In this document: positions 38,514 to 43,375 of the stretch, piece by piece
Position numbering within the stretch: the first letter of the stretch is position 1
Layout of the letters: every line of letters begins with the position of its first letter
Virus record (IMG/VR): IMGVR_UViG_3300025526_000004
Span: 1 to 43,375 of that record
Strand: one strand, 5' to 3'
DNA length: 43,375 nucleotides
Source: a virus
Made by a program: the position numbers and the translations under genes
The notes under the pieces: model-generated
Told to the model about the DNA's origin: nothing
Database searches by the model: none
What the model saw: the letters and a program-made list of their open reading frames with translations, nothing else

Positions 38514-40179
38514 CCTCGAACGGGCTCGGGGTGTTCACCTCGGGGGGATTCCCGGTTCCGAGGTCGGGAGAGAGCCCGAACGTGGCCGGGTCGACTACCG
38601 AGGACTCCTCCTCGATCAGCGCGACCTCCTCCTCGACCTCCCGATCGGTCCAGTCGGGGTGCAGGAGCTGGACCCGGACCTTAAGCGAAGCCGCCTGGGC
38701 CTGCTTCATCAGGTTGGCGGTCTCGGCCAGGACCTTGAGGTCAGGGTGCGCGGCGGGCGGGAACTCGACCTTCACCGGGTACTCCTCCGGGATCGGGGGG
38801 CGATCCGGCGTCGTGAACTCGGCGTTGTACACCCGGATCAGGGCCGAGATGATCTGCTCCAATGCGGTGGTCCAGTAAAGGATCTTCTTGGAGCGCGTCG
38901 AGAACGACCGGCGGTTGCGGCCGGTGTACTCGGTGGCAGTCATGTCGCCGCCGTCGTCCCCGAAGTCGGAGTCCGGGTTGTACCCGGCCGCGCGGACGGC
39001 CTTGGCCGCGTACCATTCGATCGCCTTGAGGTGCTCCTCCACCCGGATTGCGAACTGCGACGCCACGATCGGGGCCTCGTCCTTCTCGGACGGGTTCATC
39101 TTGAGCGGCGAGAAGAAGCGCTGGTCTGTGTTGAAGCTGGCACCTCGGCCGGGGCCGTTGTCCTCCAGCATGTACCTGGCCACGAACACGCGACCCTTGC
39201 CGAGGTCGATGTCGCGCATCAGCGAGGTGGCGATTTCGTCGACCGCGTCCATGAGCGTGAGCACGCCGGGGGTGAAGTCCGACCGGCCGATCGCGGACTG
39301 CCGGTCGGACGGGTCCGGGAGCACGTTCGGCACCGAGGTGGCGAGCATCACGCCATCAGGGACGGGGATGAACCCCTCCTCGTTGACCAGCTCCGCGAAG
39401 TAGGCGGTGTCGGGCCAGTTCGTGAGCGGTGCCTGGACGCCGAGGTTGTCCGGCGTGCCCTCGTACACCCCGTGGTAGATCCGGCCCGGCTCGTACCGCT
39501 CCAGGTGCCGGACCACGAAGCTGTCCTTCTTGTGGATGGTCCGCCAGAAGGTCAGCGCGACCAGCTTGCCCCAGCGGTACTCCGGGATCGCCGCGTCGGC
39601 GTCCACCCGGGTGAGGAACGGGGCCTGGTCGTCGACGTCCTTATCCCACGCCACCCGGAGGCACACCGAGCCGAGCGGGGACTGGGTCTCCGCGGCGGCG
39701 AGCAGGAGCGCCTGCCACCCTACCCGGTCGAGGAGCCATTCGAGGGTCTCCTGGGCCTTCGTGACCTTCGGGTCCTCGACCTCGCGGGTCTCCGGCTCCG
39801 GGATGATCCCGGTAACCGGGTTGGGGTCCTGCGGGACCTCCTCGACCTTCTTGGGGGCGTCGAGCCGGACCATCGGGGTCTCCGCGAACAGTAGCTCGCT
39901 GGAGAGGGTGGCGATGTCCTGGGCAATCGGGACGTGGATCTTGGTGTCCTTCTCGCCCGGGGCGGTGGCCTCGCCCCAGAACCAGCGCTTCACCGTGGAC
40001 ACCAGGCGCTGGGCGAACCCGGGGGTGTCGAGCGGGGCCTGCTGGATCAGCCCGCCCTGGTACAGCGAGGAGAGCTTGATGGGGTCGCCCTCGTACCAGA
40101 TCGCATGGGCCCGCATCCGGTTGTACCGGTCGAGTTCGCGCGTGGGGGGCCACGGAGTCTTGGACTCGGGAAGCGGCAT
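38494..40179 (-). CDS. Portal protein (SPP1 Gp6-like)
   Basis: The 561-residue protein forms the dodecameric portal through which DNA is packaged. Signatures: RYNRMRAHAIWYEGDPIKLSSLY near the N-terminus, KIHVPIAQDIATLSSELLFAE near 85-105 (the PF05133 pattern), a clip/wing region with VALTFWRTIHKKDSFVVRHLERYEPG, a helix with MDAVDEIATSLMRDIDLGKGRVFV, and an acidic C-terminus (PFEDDEDAG). Length fits the family. It follows the HNH gene and overlaps the MuF protein by 20 bases. Confidence 0.93.
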   Translation of the reverse strand: MPLPESKTPWPPTRELDRYNRMRAHAIWYEGDPIKLSSLYQGGLIQQAPLDTPGFAQRLVSTVKRWFWGEATAPGEKDTKIHVPIAQDIATLSSELLFAETPMVRLDAPKKVEEVPQDPNPVTGIIPEPETREVEDPKVTKAQETLEWLLDRVGWQALLLAAAETQSPLGSVCLRVAWDKDVDDQAPFLTRVDADAAIPEYRWGKLVALTFWRTIHKKDSFVVRHLERYEPGRIYHGVYEGTPDNLGVQAPLTNWPDTAYFAELVNEEGFIPVPDGVMLATSVPNVLPDPSDRQSAIGRSDFTPGVLTLMDAVDEIATSLMRDIDLGKGRVFVARYMLEDNGPGRGASFNTDQRFFSPLKMNPSEKDEAPIVASQFAIRVEEHLKAIEWYAAKAVRAAGYNPDSDFGDDGGDMTATEYTGRNRRSFSTRSKKILYWTTALEQIISALIRVYNAEFTTPDRPPIPEEYPVKVEFPPAAHPDLKVLAETANLMKQAQAASLKVRVQLLHPDWTDREVEEEVALIEEESSVVDPATFGLSPDLGTGNPPEVNTPSPFEDDEDAG

Positions 40180-40213
40180 CGGGGCCTCCTGGTGTCAGAT
40201 CAGGTCAGCCCTA

Positions 40214-40222
40214 AGTGTACCA
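40214..40222 (-). promoter_or_regulatory. Candidate late promoter, extended -10 TGG-TACACT
   Basis: Minus strand CTTGACGCATGGTACACTTAGGG, 35 bases before the portal ATG, overlapping the HNH stop. It repeats the element before the scaffold gene. Confidence 0.5.
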
Positions 40223-40226
40223 TGCG

Positions 40227-40652
40227 TCAAGCCGCCAGAGCATCCGGCTCGTCGTCGGTCGCCCCGGGGGCGTGCTCCTGCGCGGGGGTGATCGCATGCG
40301 GGCATTCACCCCGAATCGACTTAGCCAGGTTGCAGTTAAAGCACAGGATGGTGTACTCGGGCGGATACCCAAGATCGCGCAGTCTGCGTAGTAAACGGAC
40401 TCCAGTCTCCGCACCCTTGAGGGTTCGGCGGAGTTCGGCTCCATCCCCATTCACGTGGTCGATGGTCAGGAACACTAGCTCAGTCTCCCCACAGCAAGTA
40501 CACGAGCCACCGTACGCTTCCACGGCCTGGGCCTTGAGTTTCGCCCGATGGCGTCGAGCCTTTGCGGCTCCCTGTGCATCCCAGCAGGTCTTACAGATCA
40601 GGTTTTTGCGTCCGGGTCGTTGATAAGTCTTGGGGTGATCGCAAATCGTCAT
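40227..40652 (-). CDS. HNH endonuclease, homing-type insertion
   Basis: The 141-residue protein is a zinc-containing HNH nuclease: an N-terminal C4/H site (CDHPKTY...CKTCWDAQG), a basic helix, then C52-x-x-C in SCTCCGETELVFLTIDHVNGDG with DH as the catalytic pair, and ILCFNCNLAKS as the second half of the finger. Its last 19 residues, PAQEHAPGATDDEPDALAA, nearly repeat the end of TerL. The gene is clearly lower in GC than its neighbours up to that tail. HNH proteins beside terminase can also assist packaging, so either a mobile gene or a packaging nuclease is possible. The start overlaps the terL stop (ATGA). Confidence 0.85.
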   Translation of the reverse strand: MTICDHPKTYQRPGRKNLICKTCWDAQGAAKARRHRAKLKAQAVEAYGGSCTCCGETELVFLTIDHVNGDGAELRRTLKGAETGVRLLRRLRDLGYPPEYTILCFNCNLAKSIRGECPHAITPAQEHAPGATDDEPDALAA

Positions 40653-40720
40653 GCCACTAGTGTATCAGGTTCATCATCTACAACACCAGGGGCATGCTCT
40701 TGAGCAACGCTAACACTAAC
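40649..40720 (-). repeat. Recoded terL 3' end, paralogous to the HNH 3' end (40227-40285)
   Basis: TerL ends AQEHAPGVVDDEPDTLVA and the HNH protein ends AQEHAPGATDDEPDALAA: 14 of 18 residues are identical. Third positions differ almost throughout: about 3 of 18 are G/C in terL, about 15 of 18 in the HNH copy. The composition break lies near 40720. The GC-rich copy looks native, so the insertion probably brought its own replacement end for terL. Confidence 0.75.
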
Positions 40721-42013
40721 CTGCTCGCGCCAGAACCGGCGGGAGCTGTAGACCGCGTACCGCCACGCGTCCAACTCGTCGTCGTTCTCCTTGAGGGGCA
40801 CCGACTCGCCCCGCTCGGTGGCCTTCGGGTCCCAGACGTAGCCGGGGATGTGGGCGATCAGCTCCTTGCACTCGCTGGACACGAACAGGCGCTCGACGGC
40901 AAGCAGAGAGGCCAGGACGAGCACTCCGCCGTGCGAGTTGTGGGCGGGGCCGTTGACGATCCCGTCCTCGAATAGCTGGGCCCGGAAGTGCGCCGCCGCG
41001 GGATCGACCACCACCCACTCCGGGCGTCCCCAGTCCTTCTCGATCTGCCGGATCCACGCCTGGAACTCCACCGACTGCTTGCCGATCGGCAGGCCGGTCT
41101 CGGGGGCGAACTCTGCGAGGGTGTACAGGACGCGGGGAATCTCCTCCGGGTCGAGGTCGGGGGTCCGCTTCACCCGCCAGTCCGGCCCGATCCCGACTGC
41201 GTACGCCCGGGTCGGGTGAGTGGTTCCGAAGTCCAGGCCGACCATGATCACCCGGTCGACCTTGGGGATCTGGTCGTGGGGGACGACGTGGACGTCCTCG
41301 TCCCACTTGTCGTAGATCGCCCCCTCGGCCTGGACCCAGTCCCCGTCGAGGAACCGGCGTCGCCAGAGGCCGACGTACTCGCGGTCGATCTGCGCGACGT
41401 ACTGGGGGTTGTTGATCATGAGCCACTCGTTGGCGGGGAGGCGGAACTTGAACCGCTTGTACCCGAGCTGATGGATCCGTTTGATCACGAGCCGGTGCGC
41501 CCAGTGGTGCGGGCCGTCCGGGTTGGTGGTGGCGAAGATCCGGGACCCGGGCGGGCTCATACGGCCGAGGAGCTGGGTCCAGAACGGCTCGGAGATGAGG
41601 GTGAGCTCGTCGACGTATGCCAAGCTCACGGTGAGGCCTCGGAGGACCATCTCGGACCGGACGTCGGACGCGCCCAGGATGTGGACGGTCCGGCCGAAGA
41701 TCTTTGCGGTCGACGCCCCGGAGGTGTACTTCACGTAGGATGCCAGCTCACCGAACAGGGTGGGGTCCTGCATTACCTCGAACACGTTACGGGCGATACT
41801 GTCCCGGGTGCGGCCGACCACGACGATGGCCCCGCCGGGCGGAGGGGTCTTGCACGCCACCAGGAAAGCGAGGACGGACACCACGGTCTTGCCGGAGCGG
41901 ATCGCGCCGTCCCAGAGGCAGACCTTGGGGGTCTCGCCCATCCAGTTGGGGGTGAAGGCGGACTGCAGGGAGGCGAGCTGTGCTTTGGACAGGCCCGCGG
42001 GCAGGTTCTTCAC
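40649..42013 (-). CDS. Terminase large subunit
   Basis: The 454-residue packaging motor. ATPase: Walker A G36-A-I-R-S-G-K-T43, a TTNPDGP coupling motif near 160, and Walker B LAYVDELTLI near 130-140. Nuclease: VGLDFGTTHP near 250 gives the first metal Asp, VVDPAAAHF near 345 the second, and DDELDAWRYAVY near 415 the third. It cuts concatemers and drives DNA into the prohead. The last 18 codons differ sharply in base composition from the rest of the gene (see the HNH gene). It overlaps terS by 4 bases. Confidence 0.95.
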   Translation of the reverse strand: MKNLPAGLSKAQLASLQSAFTPNWMGETPKVCLWDGAIRSGKTVVSVLAFLVACKTPPPGGAIVVVGRTRDSIARNVFEVMQDPTLFGELASYVKYTSGASTAKIFGRTVHILGASDVRSEMVLRGLTVSLAYVDELTLISEPFWTQLLGRMSPPGSRIFATTNPDGPHHWAHRLVIKRIHQLGYKRFKFRLPANEWLMINNPQYVAQIDREYVGLWRRRFLDGDWVQAEGAIYDKWDEDVHVVPHDQIPKVDRVIMVGLDFGTTHPTRAYAVGIGPDWRVKRTPDLDPEEIPRVLYTLAEFAPETGLPIGKQSVEFQAWIRQIEKDWGRPEWVVVDPAAAHFRAQLFEDGIVNGPAHNSHGGVLVLASLLAVERLFVSSECKELIAHIPGYVWDPKATERGESVPLKENDDELDAWRYAVYSSRRFWREQVSVSVAQEHAPGVVDDEPDTLVA

Positions 42014-42588
42014 TCCTCGAACTGCCCTTCTTCGGCGGGCACGTCGATCACGGCCCCGGCGACCACCCGCATTACGGTGTCGAGCATGGAGTGGGCCCGG
42101 GCGAGTCCGCCGTCGTCGGCGCGGTCGTCGTTGCGGTTGATGGAGGTGTCGAGGGTGCCGAGGGCGGAGGTCTCGGAGCGCCAGTCCTGGGCGGGGATCC
42201 AGTCCAGCTCGACGACGGTCTCAGCTCCGCCGCCGATCTTCTGGAAGGTCTTGTACTTGCGCTCGCCGCGCATCACCGCGAGCAGGTACTCGGCGCGGGC
42301 TTTGAACAGTTCGTCCTTGGCCCCGAGCCGGTAGGCGCGCTTCGCCGCGGCATCGCGCTTGAAGGCCTGCGTCCCGGCGCTGTTGTCGTGCAGGACGGGG
42401 GTCTGCAGTCCTTCGATCTTCTTGAACCGGGAGAGGGTGGAGGTTCCGATGCCCAGCTCGTCGCAGATCTGCCGGTGGGTCTTGCCTTCGGTGATGAGCT
42501 GGCGGATCCGGGCCTTCTCGTCCTCGCTGAGGGGTGCGCCGGGTGTCCGCTTGGTGGGGTCGGGCTTCGCGTTGTACTTTGCGGTCAT
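42010..42588 (-). CDS. Terminase small subunit
   Basis: The 192-residue protein recognises the packaging site and hands DNA to TerL. An N-terminal helix-turn-helix spans about 20-55 (LSEDEKARIRQLITEGKTHRQICDELGIGTSTLSRFKK), followed by a basic central helix region (KRDAAAKRAYRLGAKDELFKARAEYLLAVMRG) for oligomerisation and an acidic C-terminus (DVPAEEGQFEE) for contact with TerL. It overlaps terL by ATGA. It is the first gene of the late operon. Confidence 0.85.
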   Translation of the reverse strand: MTAKYNAKPDPTKRTPGAPLSEDEKARIRQLITEGKTHRQICDELGIGTSTLSRFKKIEGLQTPVLHDNSAGTQAFKRDAAAKRAYRLGAKDELFKARAEYLLAVMRGERKYKTFQKIGGGAETVVELDWIPAQDWRSETSALGTLDTSINRNDDRADDGGLARAHSMLDTVMRVVAGAVIDVPAEEGQFEE

Positions 42589-42647
42589 GGCCTGACCCTC
42601 CCTTCTCAGCTCATCCCGAGCGCCAGCCCTCCCGGCTGGTAGAGGTC

Positions 42648-42656
42648 AGTTTACCA
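42648..42656 (-). promoter_or_regulatory. Candidate late promoter, extended -10 TGG-TAAACT
   Basis: Minus strand GACGTGGTAAACTGACC, about 60 bases before the terS ATG and back to back with the plus-strand promoter at 42682. Confidence 0.5.
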
Positions 42657-42681
42657 CGTCGACACGTCCGGTAGCTCAATC

Positions 42682-42711
42682 TTGACTTTGAGTCACGGGG
42701 CGTGTTAAAAT
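42682..42711 (+). promoter_or_regulatory. Plus-strand promoter with TGAC-N5-GTCA operator
   Basis: TTGACT (42682-42687), then TTAAAA (42705-42710, 17-base spacer) or TAAAAT (42706-42711, 18). TGACTTTGAGTCA overlaps the -35. It is the twin of the promoter at 34162. Confidence 0.75.
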
Positions 42712-42758
42712 AGATTTAACGAGGGGGACCCGCCCCCGAGACAGAGAGGACGCCCCAA

Positions 42759-43238
42759 ATGAACGCCAACCTGACCAACCCCGCCGGTACCAACGCCTTC
42801 TGCCTCTGCGGATGCACCCAGCCCACGTCGGGCAAGGCGTTCTACCGCCCCGGCCACGACGCCCGCCACGTCAGCAACCTGCTCGCCGCGCTGATCAAGC
42901 AGGCGGACGGCAAGGGCTTCTCCAGCGAGATGGTCCGCCAGATGGGCAAGGGCCTCCCGTCGGAGGCGCTCCGGATCAAGTTCTCGACCGCGGCCCACAA
43001 CTTCGCCAACAAGGGGCAGAAGGCTAAGGCCGCGAAGAAGGCCCAGCCCGAGCTGATCGGCGACGACACCACCGGCTGGAAGATCGGCCGCTGGGTCTAC
43101 CCGATGGCGGTCCGTTTCGATTCGAAGCACTCGGGCATCCACGACGGCCGCTACGACTGGCACTACAACACCAAGCGCGATGGCTCGGGCGAGTGGGTAA
43201 GCATCGAAGGTGTCAAGGGCGAGATGGTGAGCCTCTGA
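42759..43238 (+). CDS. PGHD zinc-finger protein (159 aa)
   Basis: Residues 13-75 form a module with CLCGCTQPTSGKAFYRPGHDAR followed by helices with SEALRIKF; it matches the C-terminal module of the minus-strand zinc-ribbon protein (14086-14640). The Cys, His and Asp of this motif could bind zinc. A basic linker (KGQKAKAAKKAQP) leads to a second, beta-rich module (about 105-159: GWKIGRWVYPMAVRFDSKHSG and YDWHYNTKRDG). The ATG has GAGAGGACGCCCCAA upstream, a variant of the early start motif. A nucleic-acid-binding early regulator is plausible. Confidence 0.7.
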   Translation: MNANLTNPAGTNAFCLCGCTQPTSGKAFYRPGHDARHVSNLLAALIKQADGKGFSSEMVRQMGKGLPSEALRIKFSTAAHNFANKGQKAKAAKKAQPELIGDDTTGWKIGRWVYPMAVRFDSKHSGIHDGRYDWHYNTKRDGSGEWVSIEGVKGEMVSL

Positions 43239-43245
43239 TAAGCAC

Positions 43246-43375
43246 CGAACCCCGCCCCTGGCGCGGAGCCCCTCCACCACTCAGCGGTGAGAGGGGCTCC
43301 TCGCTGTTCACAGCCAGATCACGTGCACGTCGTCGCAATTCTCGCAGTACGCGACCCGGCCCTTCCCGAGGTGGG
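43246..43375. repeat. Terminal direct repeat, right copy
   Basis: Copy of bases 1-130 with one mismatch. It includes the hairpin (43266-43299) and the C-terminal codons of the 63-194 gene, cut by the window end. Confidence 0.85.

Overview
The window is a tailed double-stranded DNA phage genome, essentially complete. Bases 1-130 recur at 43246-43375 with one mismatch, as expected when a circular or circularly permuted genome of about 43.2 kb is opened at an arbitrary point. High GC, GTG starts, a siphovirus tail module and an M15-peptidase endolysin point to an actinobacterial host; I cannot name the genus. I see no integrase, excisionase or partition gene, so a lytic life style is the simplest reading, although one small Cro/CI-like regulator is present.

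Almost all genes are on the minus strand, so the functional order runs from high to low coordinates. From the right: small and large terminase (42588-40649), an HNH endonuclease (40652-40227), portal (40179-38494), a 988-residue MuF-type capsid protein fused to a C-terminal ADP-ribosyltransferase (38513-35547), scaffold, major capsid protein, head-tail connectors, tail tube protein, tail assembly chaperones made by a -1 frameshift at CCCAAAA, tape measure, distal tail protein, a 1404-residue Gp37-like/receptor-binding fusion ending in a beta-propeller, further tail proteins including one with five FN3 domains, and a lysis cassette (18900-16625). After a terminator come the early genes: a leaderless HTH regulator, SNF2-type helicase, zinc-ribbon protein, RuvC-like resolvase, Cas4-like nuclease, several small proteins, a Sak4-like ATPase, an SSB-like protein, a primase-helicase, a family A DNA polymerase, and nucleotide genes. 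Three small genes at 34242-35557 and one at 42759-43238 are on the plus strand, driven by two nearly identical promoters.

The nucleotide genes define the biology. purZ (catalytic Asp replaced by Ser in the GSEAKG motif), a translationally coupled MazG-like pyrophosphohydrolase (mazZ), a proofreading PolA-type polymerase (dpoZ) and a dUTPase form the pathway that replaces adenine with 2-aminoadenine (base Z). No DatZ-type HD-domain dATPase is visible, so exclusion of adenine would fall on the polymerase or on a protein I do not recognise.

Less expected signals include: (1) the 9-base sequence GGATACCCC between Shine-Dalgarno core and start codon of at least five early genes; (2) a perfect TTGACA-17-TATAAT promoter followed by a short predicted RNA whose unpaired 5' part is the exact antisense of that motif and whose 3' part is a terminator hairpin, i.e. 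a candidate phage sRNA silencing its own early genes; (3) a GTTAC/GTAAC iteron cluster next to it, a candidate origin; (4) TGAC-N5-GTCA palindromes over several early -35 boxes; (5) an HNH homing-type insertion that left a recoded copy of the terL 3' end; and (6) a tRNA-like acceptor/T-arm minihelix of about 46 nt.
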